Part shown: in pieces, positions 1 to 12,571 of the stretch
Numbering within the stretch: the stretch's first letter is position 1
Layout of the letters: each line of letters opens with the position of its first letter
Assembly (NCBI RefSeq): GCF_021155775.2
Contig: NC_060236.1
Location: forward strand, 3,215,001 to 3,279,000
Reading direction: 5' to 3'
Origin: Neodiprion pinetum
Lineage: Eukaryota; Arthropoda; Insecta; Hymenoptera; Diprionidae
DNA length: 64,000 bases
Program-made: the position numbers and the translations under genes
The notes under the pieces: model-generated
Databases searched by the model: none
Told to the model about the DNA's origin: nothing
What the model saw: the letters and a program-made list of their open reading frames with translations, nothing else

Positions 1-1292
1 AACATACACCACAGGCCAAAAGTTCAAAGCCTTGGCAAGAATTTTTATCAACTGAAAATACATTGAAAATCATCCAGATGGAAATTTTTAGCGGTTCCGA
101 TCTTTTCGGAGATAGTAAATACCAACCTCGATCTCAATGCCAAATGCCACCGAATTGTCAACAAGATTTCCGTCACGTGATATTTTCAGTTTTTCACTGA
201 CCGCCGGAATGTGAGGAAATATGGGCACCCTACAGAAATAACACACTAACTGTATGTCAATGAATTAACCAATATTCTTTGGATACTGAACTGCAAGTAC
301 AAACCTGAGCGACTGATTGAGGAGGTTTCTACTTTTGTCAGGATAATGTTCATTCTTGTATCGAAACCTTCCACGATACCAAGTATCAATATATTGCAGT
401 TCTAGGTCACCTTCGCTCTGGTATGGTAATGGTACCGTACTAAGGTCAAACCATTTAGGAAAAGTTTGTTCTCCTGAGTGTCGTTTAGCAGAATTATAAA
501 TACGAATAAATATTACGTTCACTATCCTGTTCCAAATATAATTTGTGCTGGAGTTGAATAAACGATCATCATGTAGAAGTATCAAGTCTCCACGGGTGTT
601 AATTAGACGTTCCCTTGTGAAGAAAGCAAGGAAATGAATCTTTCAAACGATCAATCATTAACGTGGATCAACCTAGATGCAAGTCTATGTTTTTTCCTTA
701 CTTCTCCACATATTGAAGCATACGGGATACTTGTAGCCCATTTGTATTGAGAATTACGTACGCACTGCAATCAGTTGCTTTGCTGGCTCGAAGAACTTCG
801 TGAAATCTCCGTTTCGGTGGAAAAAAATCATCATTTTCTCTAATGACAATCTACGCACAACGTAATGACCCAATGCAATTAAAATAGTGCATGATTACAC
901 ATGCTATACTGACAATGAGTTTATTACATGTTACCATACCATATAAACTGACACATAGCTGAACCTCTTGTTCCAATCAAGATTTAAAATTTGATGATAG
1001 TACTTATCGACAATCAAATTAACGCAGCGATTTCGAAGCAGAATCCCTTTAGCCACAGCTTCGATAACTGACATCAGAGACTTTCCTCCTTCGTACTTCT
1101 GTTCGCTCGACAAATAGCTGAACAAATTAATTAATCAACTAGGCTGTATTATAGAATAAAAGGATATCGTCTAGGTAAAACTGTCGAGAAGTGTGTATAT
1201 TATTCTATTTACATTTAAAAACCTATATTTAACCTTACATACCTTGCGTCTACAGCAGAAATCAAGTAAACAAGAATTAGAATGCAAAGCAT
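1..1292 (-). CDS. Ionotropic receptor (divergent iGluR family), 5' part only
   Basis: Six exons chain in phase on the minus strand: 1292-1243, 1117-965, 839-702, 613-305, 229-127 and 51 to beyond the window edge. The start at 1292 opens a hydrophobic signal peptide (MLCILILVYLISAVDA) directly after an in-frame stop. The next 200 or so residues form the extracellular amino-terminal region, with RGDLILLHDDRLF and IWNRIVNVIFIRIYN, the style of insect IR N-terminal domains. The last two exons read FGIEIE then LIKILAKALNFWPVVYV, which is the S1 start of the ligand-binding domain in ionotropic receptors. Pore, S2 and C-terminus lie outside the window. IRs sit in sensory-neuron dendrites and detect odours, acids, humidity or temperature. 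The subtype cannot be named from this part. The exon 2 donor (AAGAG then GTTCAG) is weak but is the only phase-compatible one I found. Confidence 0.82.
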
Positions 1293-2047
1293 AATAAGAC
1301 TGATAAATACCGAAATAAAACGGAGTTCAAATGAAAGTCATGGAAAGCATTCTCCTGATTTGAATGGCAGTAAACCCTAAACATTCTCGTATTCTGAACG
1401 AACAGAGTAACTATCTCTATGGGTAATGAATAATTGATGGTCCAATTAGTGTAGCAATTCGATTCTATTCAATTATGTAAATAAAATTAAAGGTCACGAA
1501 AAACTAGGCTTTGTACTTTAATAGTAACAAATAGTTAATCGGATAACACTGATGCTGCCCTTAAAGTAGATCCCGATTTACAACGAAGTTATTGATATCT
1601 TATATTTTCTAATCCTATCTATCTACCTTAAACTTAATTAATTTATCTATCTATCTAGCTATCTATCTATCTATCTCTCCGTGTAGTAATAGCGATTTCT
1701 ACCTGCGCTAGCAATTATAATGAACATTGTTAACTAACATAACAGAAGTCTACACTCAATTTAGTTGCGAACCGTAGATAGAAGTGAATCTTTTTCTCTG
1801 CGCTCTATCAATAACTTAACCCCTAACTATCATCAAAGCTTCACAGGATATTCAGATTCTGTAGCTTGCTTGTAACTTACATGGTCAATGTTCGTTGACC
1901 TTTCATATTTTACACGCTGTAATTCAAAGATGAAAACCTTATTGGTAGTTACTTAATTTTGTAGAAAATTTTCACATCAGTTACACAATTCGAAAATGAA
2001 TTGATCATGTACCTGCATTCAAAGTTAATACCACATGATTCTGTAAT
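1293..2047. other. Spacer between ionotropic receptor and THAP gene
   Basis: No gene seen. It should contain the receptor promoter and the 3' UTR of the THAP gene, but no clear TATA box or polyadenylation signal could be assigned. A tetranucleotide tract lies near 1615-1676. Confidence 0.6.
1615..1676. repeat. CTAT tetranucleotide microsatellite
   Basis: About 14 slightly interrupted units of CTAT run through this AT-rich spacer. It is a simple repeat, likely polymorphic in length. Confidence 0.9.
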
Positions 2048-2883
2048 CTAGGTATGACAAGGTTTATGAATACTCTCCCCTTTTTTCAGACAGCACTTAT
2101 CCCGCTCGCTAAGGTCTTTCCAAAATTTAAGTCGCTTCTTCAACTTCTCAAGGTGTGAATTCATTTGGCATATAATTTTCTCATATTTCAATATGCACAT
2201 ATTCTTTTCTGCTATTTCTTTTCTAAGCTCTGCAATTATTGCATCTTTTTTACTATCTTCCTGAATATCAGATACAAATTTGTACATTTCTTCTTCTTTC
2301 GTATCAGCCTCACTATCGAACGTTGAAACAGACTCGACTTCGGTTTTTGTTGTTACAGCTGTAGAATTGTTTATGTCTCTGACGAAACGTGGCATTTTCA
2401 TAAAATAAACTAGCGGAGGAGGTTCCTTGCTAAAGCTGTAGGACAAATCTGGTTGAATTGGTATCGGTACTCTTGGCAGGTTTCGCTCCTTCCTCTTAGT
2501 ATATTTCAAAGGCTTCTGAATTATTGTTGGGACTGCATTCCATTTCAATCGATCCAAACGCTTTGATTCCCACTGATCTTCATCAAAATGAACCTGGAAT
2601 GTTTTACGTCTTTAAAATTTGATCCAAAGTAAGTTGCATGCCGTTAAAATCAAATAACAGCGAAGAAAAAGAATACTGGTAAATTGTTTCCGTATGTAAA
2701 TAATTTCATACAACTATATTCTAACCCAACCTCGCAAACATACGAATTGTTCGTTGGTTCCCAATTTCTTTTCTGAATGTTCGTCATCCATAATGTTCTT
2801 CGCTCTGGGTCCCTGGGGAATCTCTTTAGTAGAAAACCTTTTGTTGTTGAATTATTACATCCAGGTGCCGAACACTGAACCAT
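2048..2883 (-). CDS. THAP-domain zinc-finger protein with C-terminal coiled coil
   Basis: Two exons, 2883-2731 and 2593-2048, joined in phase 0 across a 137-bp GT-AG intron, give 232 residues. The N-terminus is a full THAP domain: CSAPGC supplies the first two zinc ligands, and CEVHF, formed across the splice junction, supplies the Cys-x2-His pair. It is followed by the typical AVPTI motif near residue 72. The THAP fold is a C2CH zinc-dependent DNA-binding domain shared with P-element transposase. The middle is acidic and Ser/Thr-rich. The last 60 or so residues (IIAELRKEIAEKNMCILKYE and onward) form a heptad-rich coiled coil, suggesting dimerisation as in other THAP proteins. No transposase core is present, so this is a stand-alone nuclear DNA-binding protein, probably a transcription regulator. 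No specific orthologue is assigned. Confidence 0.9.
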
Positions 2884-5800
2884 AATTATCTGAAATTATT
2901 ACTTATTCATGGCGACTGATGGTTTTAAAGTATTATGAACGGTATACTATAACTTTGACCTACCAGACATTTGATATACTTAAATGAGTTCTTTTCAGGA
3001 GAAGTATATCGTTACACCTTCCAAAGTAAAAAATGTAATTTCAACAACGAATTTGGTTGACGCACGCAAGGTGAAAACATTGAAAATCTGAGGTTAGGAA
3101 CTGAAATACAAAAATATCGTTGACAAAGCAGAACCGACGATTCAAATGGCATGAGATTCCACGAATTTCTCACCTCATTACTCTGTCCCAACCGTGTTTT
3201 TGAAAATTTATCAACAGCTGTTTAGCCGAAACGGTAGTAGAGCAAAAAGCAGGCATGCTCGCTTATGCAGTACACACTGCATGCATGCATGCATGTATGT
3301 ACACATAAGAATGGAGGATACAAACACAAAGTTTTGATAGCCGTGAGACGCCCTCATTGGTCGAGACCAGTTTGAAGATTTGAAAGCGAAAGAGAAAGAG
3401 TAAAGAGGCGGTGAAGGCAATCATGGAAATAGCGATAGCTGCGACGAGTACGAAACCAGATACAACAATAGCGGATTATCGTTGCGTTGAATATTTAACC
3501 GTACAATACGTTTGACACTTGTATCTTGAAATTGAGTTGTAAAATTAATATGCCATAAACATTGCAATAATATTGTGATAATCTTATCGTAGATTAATAC
3601 CATGATCGTGAAACATTATGTATAGTTAAGCATGTAACATATATATACTGAATTTTTTGCGTTGCCATCCGATGTCTAAAAACTTTGTACAGTTAAACGT
3701 CAAGCAACTAATTGTGTGTGTATATACATTCCACAGGTCAGCGTGACTGTCAATTTAAAAATTATTTACAAATACTTTAAATTAAATAGTGCGCGTTAAG
3801 GCTGAACGTGGCGCATATTCAAGAAGGTAATTGTGTAGAAAGCTAGTATCATACAAGCCAACAATAATTCTGTTAGTTAAAAAACAGGTGCGATCGCATG
3901 CAGTCGATTGCAATTATATGTGATATACACAGTACAACTTTTTACAGTGCATTATAGCATTTATATCATCAGGTTAGAACACACAGCGTATTTAATTCAA
4001 ATATATCGAAGTTTAGAAAACAATTATTCAACGAGTCACGTCGTAAACGTCATTCGTAGGCAAGTTATAAAAGTATTAATGCGCCTAGGAATATGCATAT
4101 ATGTACATACATATCTATATGCATATACGAACATATATATATATATGACCAATTGAATAATATACTGTGGTTCGGGGGATGGAGTCATTCAACCATGTTT
4201 TATGTTGGTCTGTGAATTAAGATTTGTATGAAATTGGTCTTTGTATTCACAATCAAGCAATTGCGATTTGTAATTGTGACTTATACGAAGCCAAACTGTA
4301 TTGCGTAATTAGTGAAAAAAAAAAAAAACTGTATTGTAATTTCTTGCGTCGTCTCCTGCGATTGTTCAAATGCAAATCAGGCCGGGATCTACAAATTTTT
4401 ATACGTCTACATCAATTCCCGTTACAAGAAAAGGCTCCTGGCAATTACCTTGTATATGCGATATGTGATATAATCAAATCAAGGGAGAGTCTGCAGAGAT
4501 TATGATATCTAGCGATTTTAATCAGTAATTTGTCTTCAAATGGTCCGCGGCTGCACTTATTCGCAAGTGCACAAACTGTATCTGTCGTAAGGCCGCGAGT
4601 CATTCTCAGCTACTTTTTCTCCGTCCATTTGAATAATTGCAAAATCATCCTCTCTGCCCTAACCTGTACCGTCCGCGTAGCAGCAGACTGAATTAAAAAC
4701 TGGCAAGAAAAATTGACAAAACCAAAGGAGACTGACAGAGAAAAATCTAGAAAGCGAAGGGCAAGTACGTAGGTACGTTCATAGATATACATATTATCGC
4801 GGCCAAATACCGAACACCGAAGACTTGAAGTTGGCGATGTTTAGCGTTCAATCATCTCTGCGGTAGTACGGTAATAGCTTGATTATTAATTGTAATTAAC
4901 ATGTTTGCATAAATATACGCATTGCTTGGCTTTTGGACCAATTTTGAACAACACTACACTATATACATCGCGTACTTATAATTTGTACGCGTACTTGCCA
5001 AATTTGAAATTTCGAACAAACTAGGCAATTTCACCTGTAAATCTATCACATGATTGGTTGAACGCTCAAATTGTTTGTGTCAAGTCTTTCTTAAGGGGGT
5101 GTCCTGGTCGATTTGGACGTTAACGTATATATCTCCAAAGATCGAAGTCCTGTACCTCAAACGCAAGAAAGAGCTTAACAGCTCCATTCTATATACAATT
5201 CTGAACAAAAATGCTTCAATAAATTTTCATTTCACGTAGAAATAAAGAAATGGCATGAAGTTTACTATTACGATTTCGTAGAATCTGTGTCATGATGCAT
5301 CTTAGAGGACGTACACAATATACATAAGTCCGGAAAAACTCAGCAAGATCGCTTATATTACTGATAGCCACGGGCCTATCAAAGGTCGCATCTAACGACA
5401 TCCGTTGTTTAAAATAAAAAATTTGTTGAGGTAGAATTAACTCAGCTAAGTTCACGTAATTATATCTTCTATCCACTACGTAAAATCGGATGCTTCGCAA
5501 GGACAGATTACGCGAGATTAAAATTTACATTCAAATTGTCACTGAGCTTCATTGGCTTATAAACCGCGAGACTTGTAGAACTTTGCTGAAGATTTGCATT
5601 TCATCGAATGTGAAATGAAAACAAGATAATTCTTTTTTCAAAAAACTAATAATCCATTGTCTATCAAGGACGCAAAGTAGGTCTTTTTACGCCGCGCCTA
5701 ATTTTGCAATATGATAAGACGAACATTGCAAATACGCGAGGCGAGAAATATAATTTCTTCGATATTTTATTTCACAAAAGTATGGTTTACAATTTTTTTT

Positions 5801-6120
5801 TTTAATCCCACGTAATAAAAAGAACACTTTTTAGTAGTAGGAGGTTAAAGTGTACTTTTTTATACTGTCGGTAAAATGATTACTTTACGTACGGAACCAG
5901 AATCTTATTTATACGATTTATAACACAGTAATATATATTACATAAGTATGCTGGTTTTTCAATTTAACACGCTTGGATTACTCGACCTTATCTGCTTTAA
6001 ATATGCAGAGCGTACATCTATCAATAGTAAAAACATTTTTTAATTGAGCCAGTTATTGAATTGAAATACACGAGTACCACTGGTTTAAATGATGAACAAA
6101 AATTTCAGAGATTAGGTACA
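2884..6120. other. Intergenic spacer between THAP gene and acyl-CoA oxidase
   Basis: Two divergent genes flank this 3.2-kb AT-rich stretch, so both promoters should lie in it. I see no convincing exon. It holds simple ATGC and AT repeats near 3280-3300 and 4085-4150, and a truncated copy of a TTAA-ended foldback element at 5091-5295. The reading frame is open upstream of the oxidase ATG to about 6034 but holds no ATG. Confidence 0.6.
5091..5295 (+). mobile_element. Half copy of TTAA-ended foldback MITE
   Basis: The segment begins TTAAGGGGGTGTCCTGGTCG and matches the left arm of the complete element at 38226-38601 along about 200 bp, including shared words near TCCATTCTA, AATAAAGAAATGGCATG and GATTTCGTAGAATC. 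The right arm is missing; sequence after about 5295 is unrelated. It is a non-autonomous element with no coding capacity. The TTAA end suggests piggyBac-type mobilisation, by inference. Confidence 0.75.
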
Positions 6121-9100
6121 ATGGATCTCATGAAGGTGAAAAATTTAATACGCGATCTACCTCTGGGGCCTCTCCACAGATACAGACAACAGGCCACGTT
6201 TGATTGGAAATCGCTAAAACTCAAGTTTCACGGTGAGGCTGTGTTGCAATACAAGGTAAATCTCTGAATAAACAATAACTCAAAAAGATTATTGTTCGTT
6301 TCGACTGTTCACACACCCTGATATCTCATAACATTTAGAACAAAATGTGGTCATACATGGAAAACTCACCAGTTTTCCAACCTCACGTCACCTCGCAGAC
6401 AGTGGACGCACAGCGTAGAAGCTGCCATGCAAAAATGCTTGCCATGCTCAAAGATGACCTGCTGCAGGCTCCTACTGAAGTTCCTGTGAGTACAATGTAG
6501 GAAAATTAGATTTCATACAAAACTTGGACAATCTTGCGACACTTTTACATAGTCTAGTTCTTAAACCTCCCCATCTAGATATGGTCTTACAAGGTAAACT
6601 GCTCGAGTAGACTCGGCCAATCGGATTTGCATTGTAAACAGGCGAGTCGCTGGATCTAAACAAAAAATGTATACCTGAAATTGAGTGTATCTGAAGGCCA
6701 CTTGTTCATGACAAAATACTTGACGATTTTCATTTTCAATAATTTTCCCAACCCACTGTCGAAAGTTTTCGATAAAAGAAGATTAAGGCTGACATTCAAT
6801 ATTTCTAAGCAGTTGAAATTGTCTGATGCTAGAAACATGGAATCGTTAAAGTAAAATACTCAATATTGAAACGTAGAAATTATAAATTAATGTACCCATA
6901 GGATTGGTTGGAGTACTTTTAGTTACGATCACAAGAACATTTTTAAAACAAGACAGCGTATCAATTGCTACTTTTGTTAAGTTTGTCGATACAAGAAATT
7001 GAAGCAAATGGGAGATCACATTTTTGTTCCCCATGAATGGATGGTATGATTAACAGAATGCTTGATACTTGAGATACCTATATATTTCAACTCGCCATAC
7101 TCTCCTCTAATATTTGAACTTACAATCAACCCACCGGGGTTACTCGACAAACTTCTCTTACAAAGGCAGCTGAAACCAATAATATTTGATGATACATTAT
7201 TCAAGCTTATCGTAACTACAGTGATGTGAAACTATCCTTAATCATTTACCAGAATGCTGCTTGGATCGATACAATGTTTCAATATGATGGATCACTACCT
7301 GTAAAAACTGCTGTCACCTTTGGCATGGTACCTGGAGTGGTATTTGCGTTAGGAACAGAACGACACAGTGAATTTCTTGAAAAGCTTCGAGAGGGTGAGG
7401 TGAGCATAATGCGTGTGTCGGTAGTGGTAATAGCAGTGTCCAATCAAGGATTGATTTTAGAAGCTGTTGACCTTTATTCCAATTTTCCCAGATACTCGGA
7501 TGTTTTGCTTTGACAGAAATATCTCATGGAACAAATGCTAAGGGTATAAGGACAAGGGCTACCTACGAACCGAAGAAGCAATGCTTTGTTCTTCACTCCC
7601 CAGATTTTGAGGCTGCAAAGTGTTGGGTTGGGGGACTCGGTAAGGGCCTTGCAAATATTGATATATTAACTGTGATTCTTATCTATCATCCAAATAATAT
7701 CACACAACCGTGGTAACTGAATTATGATACGTAGGAAAATCAGCAACACATGCTATAGTATACGCACAACTAGTAATGCATGATGGTACAAATCATGGAC
7801 TACATCCATTCATTGTACCTATACGTGATGTCCGCACCTTAAAATCGCTACCTGGGGTAAAAGTTGGAGATCTTGGCGAAAAAATTGGCCTAAATGGAGT
7901 AGACAACGGTTTTGTGCAATTTACTAACTACGTTATACCACGAGAAAGTCTTTTGAATAAAATGGGTGATGTTACGGAAGATGGGAAATATGTCACACCT
8001 TTCAAAGATCCTAGTAAACGATTTGGTAAGGTACTCCCAACAACTCTGTGATATGTTTGAAGAAATTTTGTAGTTTATCCTCGACTCTGCGTCCTTTTAT
8101 AATGTTTAGTACCTCGTGAGAGTGGAACGCGAATATTTTAAATTTCGCTCAAAATCTTTGAATTTAAATTCCAGGGGCATCATTAGGGGCGCTTTCTGTT
8201 GGGAGAGTAAACATAAATGTCATGTGCACCGCGTATCTAACTGTTGCAATAGTTATTGCAGTTAGATATTCAGCCGCAAGAAAACAATTTGGACCTCCCA
8301 AGGAGGAAGAATGGCCAGTTCTTGAATACCAAATTCAGGTAACACATTGGAGTAGGGTTTTCATTATACTATAATACATGTTTTCATAACTATTATGCAT
8401 AGTAAGCCCGAAGTTGACCAAATTCAATGTTCAATAAATTCATGTTTCAGCAACTTCGACTTTTTCCACATTTGGCAGCTGCCTTTGCTTTAAAAATATT
8501 CTCGTACCAGTTCAGCATTAAAACAGAGGATTTCCAAATCAAAATGATAAGCGGAGAAGACAGAGATCTCCTTGCTGCCGAGGGTCTAGAGATTCACGCA
8601 CTGTCCTCTGCAACAAAGCCTCTCTGTGCATGGACTGCTCGTGACGCTATTCAGGATTGCAGAGAATCCTGTGGGGGCCATGGATATTTAAAAGGTAAAC
8701 TTTGTAGTTTCACGCCTTATATTTTTTTTTTCTACCTTCTACTCATTAATTATTATGAAATACACGAATATTCTTTTCTTGCAGCGTCTCGCTTGGGCGA
8801 TTTGAGGAATGATAATGATGCAAACTGCACTTACGAAGGAGAGAACAACGTTCTAATCCAACAAGCTAGCAACTGGTTACTCAATCAGAGATTATCTATT
8901 GAAAAAGATGAACCTCTTCTATCTCCACTTGGCTCTATAGACTTCCTACCAGATGCTCAAAGTATTCTGCAGCTAAAGTTTACCAGCACTACCATCGAAG
9001 ACACGATGAAACCTGAGAGTGAGAATACATTTATACTTTTTATTTACAGTAATAGTAGACATGCAACCACTAAGCATTTACGTTCCATGTTAAGTATTAA

Positions 9101-9915
9101 CATTCAAGGATTCAATAAGTGACCAATCTTAATAGGTACAAAAATCTTTCTCATTACAGATCTACTCAAATCGTTTAGGTGGCTGGTTTGTCATTATCTT
9201 GAAATAACATACGAGCGTGTAAAAGAATTAAGTAGTAATGGACAAGATTCTTTTTCGGTGCGAAATAATAGCCAATCATTTTTCGCTCGGACTCTGTCAC
9301 TGGTATATGGGGAAGTAAGTTATGAATAAAAACTGTTTCCTCGAAAAAGCGAATAAAATAATGTCAATGAAAATTAACGTTTCTAACGACTTATTAACAT
9401 TTTGATTACCTTTTGTTCCCTTAGCATGCGATAATAAAGGCCTTTGTTGAATATCTGCAAGATCCTAAATGGAGCATAGAGGAGCGAAAAGTGTTGTCCA
9501 TATTATGCTCACTATACGCAGCTTATTTGCTTGAACGGAGACTGGGTGACCTATACGCAGGTGGATATGCGGCACTAGATTCTAAAATTGACATCTTGTT
9601 ACGCGACGGCATAATTTGGCAATGCAAGGAACTTTTGGTAGATGCTGTTTCGCTTGCCGATGTCCTTGCACCACCAGATTTCATTCTCAATTCGGCACTG
9701 GGCATGTGTGATGGTCAGGTATGACGAAATCTCCCCATTGCACGGCAGTCAGACTATTCCTCTTGCCAATCTGGCAATTTGCAGTGCTATTTTAAATCTA
9801 ATGCTTGTGTTTTCTTTCACAGATATACAAGAATATCGAACAATGGATTTTAAAAGATAAGCAAAATCTTGAGCGGCCATCATGGTGGAAAGAAATTTTG
9901 CAGGCAAAATTGTAA
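6121..9915 (+). CDS. ACOX3: Peroxisomal acyl-CoA oxidase, ACOX3 type
   Basis: Eleven exons keep phase throughout: 6121-6255, 6339-6485, 7253-7399, 7492-7639, 7735-8025, 8175-8338, 8451-8694, 8785-9018, 9160-9314, 9425-9718 and 9823-9915, giving 683 residues (human ACOX3 has 700). The N-terminus has DLPLGPLHRYRQQATFDW, as in vertebrate ACOX3. Flavin and substrate-domain motifs follow: FALTEISHGTNAKGIRT, HSPDFEAAKCWVG, LNGVDNGFVQF, RKQFGP, CGGHGYL and NCTYEGENNVLIQQ; the Glu of the last lies where the catalytic base is expected. The C-terminus is QAKL, so AKL is a type-1 peroxisomal targeting signal. The enzyme oxidises acyl-CoA to trans-2-enoyl-CoA and makes hydrogen peroxide, the first step of peroxisomal beta-oxidation; the ACOX3 class favours branched or long chains. 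I chose ATG 6121 because it is the first in frame; ATG 6133 is possible. Confidence 0.96.
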
Positions 9916-10253
9916 GAGTTTTCTGATACATATTCGTAGCGCAAATTTACTCTTAACATTCGTATAATTCAATTTTTATACAATTTTAATATTTTTATAT
10001 AATTATATGCCTGGGGTCCTTTAATTCTGTACAAATAGGTTGATATGAATATATATTATAAATAACATGAAGTTACATCAAGGGTGCCAATAGAATTTTC
10101 CCATGATTTTTCGAAACTAACACTGATATCGTAGGACAAAGATATCTAATCTATACAGTAAATTTCCACGGGATATCCTTAAAAATCAGAAAACAGGTTG
10201 AAGAGTTTTCTATAAACAATGATGCAATGCATGAATATAATAACCTGATATTG

Positions 10254-11948
10254 TTAACTCGTATAAAGTGTTTTTAGAAGTGCAAAGTATGAGGCTGTCG
10301 TGCTCATTATCTGGAACAAAGTAAGTAAATAAAACTAAATTAATACATAACTGGGTATGAAGTATGACGAAAAGAAATCACGAATAATATATTTTACCCA
10401 CATTAGTAAATAATATCAGGGACACATCGGCAAATTTGAGGGCAGTAAGTTTAATGGGTTTTTGAATTCTGATCATCATAATGTGGACACAGGTAGGAAA
10501 AGCTTCATTGTCTTGCTGAGCGTTGTACCAATCTATATCGTACAGGGCCAAGCCAACTTCTAAGCTCTGGAAAAACACTGGTTTTCTGCATCTCTATTTT
10601 TACTGTTAAAATCTACCAGCAGAAGCAATAGTCCTCTCAACACTCGTACTTACAGCAAAGATCAGAGAACTCCCGAACCAGCAGTACAATAGTACTTCGG
10701 AAAATTCCATGGAAAAATACACTATAAACAATGCTACATTTCCATTGTGCCCACCTTTGGTCTACAACACAGTATGGGATTACTTCAACTTGACAATATG
10801 AAAGCAAGCAATTACTTATACTTACAACAATTGCATGGAATGTCACCATGCACATGCTTAAAGTGCTGACAACTCCAAGGCCGAAAATAATCGGACTGTA
10901 AATTTGTTCTAAAATGTAGCTATGTCTGCAAAAAAAAAAAAAAAAAGAATGACTGTTGCGATGACATACAATTATTTACAACACACTAAATCATTTGTTA
11001 CAAAAAGAACAATCTTACTTGATGATAGCTTGATGTTTTTCTACACATAAGCGTAAATAATCCAGTGCCAGCTTTGTTTTATCCTTCTTATCAAGGCTTC
11101 TTAATCGTAATTTAATCAGAGCACGTTGTAAAAGCTGCAAATGTAGTACTAGGTGCTGAATTGCAAGGCAATAAAACGCGTCAATTCCGGATATGTAAAA
11201 AATCAAGGAAACTGAACATATTGTTACCGGCACATACGCAATGGCATGTTGCACGGAGTCATTCAAATCTAAAGGCAATTTAACTAGGTACGGAAGAACA
11301 TAGACAAATTCCGTTGGTGCTTTTCCTGATTTCCATTGATAGAATATGGAAACAGCAGGTGCGAAAAAAAAATTAGCTATTGTAAATATTACAATACTAA
11401 GAAATATGTAAGTGAGCTTGTGTGCTACTTTTGCTGCGCTGATCATAGCGTCTGTGTTGTCTGGGTCTCGAAATTCTGTAATCCACATTTTTCTACCTTG
11501 TGCTTCAAAATCAAGAATAATATGTTGCTTGAAAAAAAATACAACTGCCTTGTGAACTATAAGAAGTGACGTTGTCGTATTACATAATATTTCCAAGCAA
11601 TCAAAAAAGTTTCCCCAAATTAGGTAGATGTGGTAGAATTGAGTCAAGGTAAGACTAAAAAGAACAAAAATATAAAATATTGTTAGAGCACGTCTCCAAA
11701 TCGAATCGACCTTCCCTTCAACCTGAATATACAAAATCGCAAATTAGGAATACAATTTTTTATTCACAGGATCTTGTTTCAAAAATATACATTCATTAGA
11801 TGCTCACTGGTTCATTACTCTAACATATTATTTACTGTTTCACTTTACTCACCTGAGGCCACAAGCCGACTGCCCTAAGTAATCGCTTATTTATATTTGT
11901 ATACTTGTCATAAAATTTTTCAATCTCTGTTTCTTCCATTCTTTGCAT
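10254..11948 (-). CDS. Odorant receptor (7tm_6 family)
   Basis: Six exons: 11948-11853, 11722-11019, 10925-10826, 10761-10654, 10566-10402 and 10310-10254, in phase, 409 residues, the usual length. The N-terminal exon ends RAVGLWPQ, a common start for insect ORs. Exon 2 carries TM1-TM4 (FYIFVLFSLTLTQFYHIYLI; YIFLSIVIFTIANFFFAPAV; FYISGIDAFYCLAIQHL) and a cytoplasmic loop with LDYLRLCVEKHQAII. Exon 4 (NVALFIVYFSMEFSEVLLY) is TM6; exon 5 has the conserved LYDIDWY and ALKFADVSLILF; exon 6 ends SYFALLKTLYTS. ORs form ligand-gated channels with Orco in olfactory neuron dendrites. Start codons at 11948 and 11939 are in frame; a further upstream ATG (about 12009) after a stop would add 20 residues. 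It is a divergent tuning receptor, not Orco, and its ligand cannot be guessed. Confidence 0.94.
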
Positions 11949-12571
11949 TATTAATTCAGATTTGTAGAAGTTTATTAATATTTGAAAGATGTATATGAGT
12001 GATGGCATTCAGTCAACCTCTGGTGCATATGAGCAATTCTTGTTAGCGAGGCTTGCTGTACGGATATTTATGCCTGTACAACTCAAATATAAAAACAAAA
12101 ATGATTACATATTGTATGATAAGCCCCTCATTTCCAGAGCTATAACTCGATCTAAATTCTGTAATGATCACACGTATCAACAGACATAAGATAAGCGTAT
12201 TTTGTACGAATACTGCAAACCTCTCATTATTAGTTGGAAGGACGAGCAATCAGTGGTCAAATAAAACCAGCTATTATCATGATTACATTTGTCTGGAGTA
12301 CTTATGTACAAATAAAATATAAGAGCATCTGTTGTTGGGGTTGCATCATTTGCATTCTGCACATTAGTACAAATTTCTTGGCTTATAACGGCTGATTATG
12401 ATTACAAGCGGCGCAGAGTTTAGAAACAAAGTTCACAGACTGACATCTCCAATGTTTCACCAATCTGTTATATAAAACGTATCGACGGTTCTCTTTCTCT
12501 CTCTCTTGTTGCATTTGAAAAAGTTTTAATTCTGTTAAAACAAACGTGTCTTGCTCCATTTATCAGGAAAA

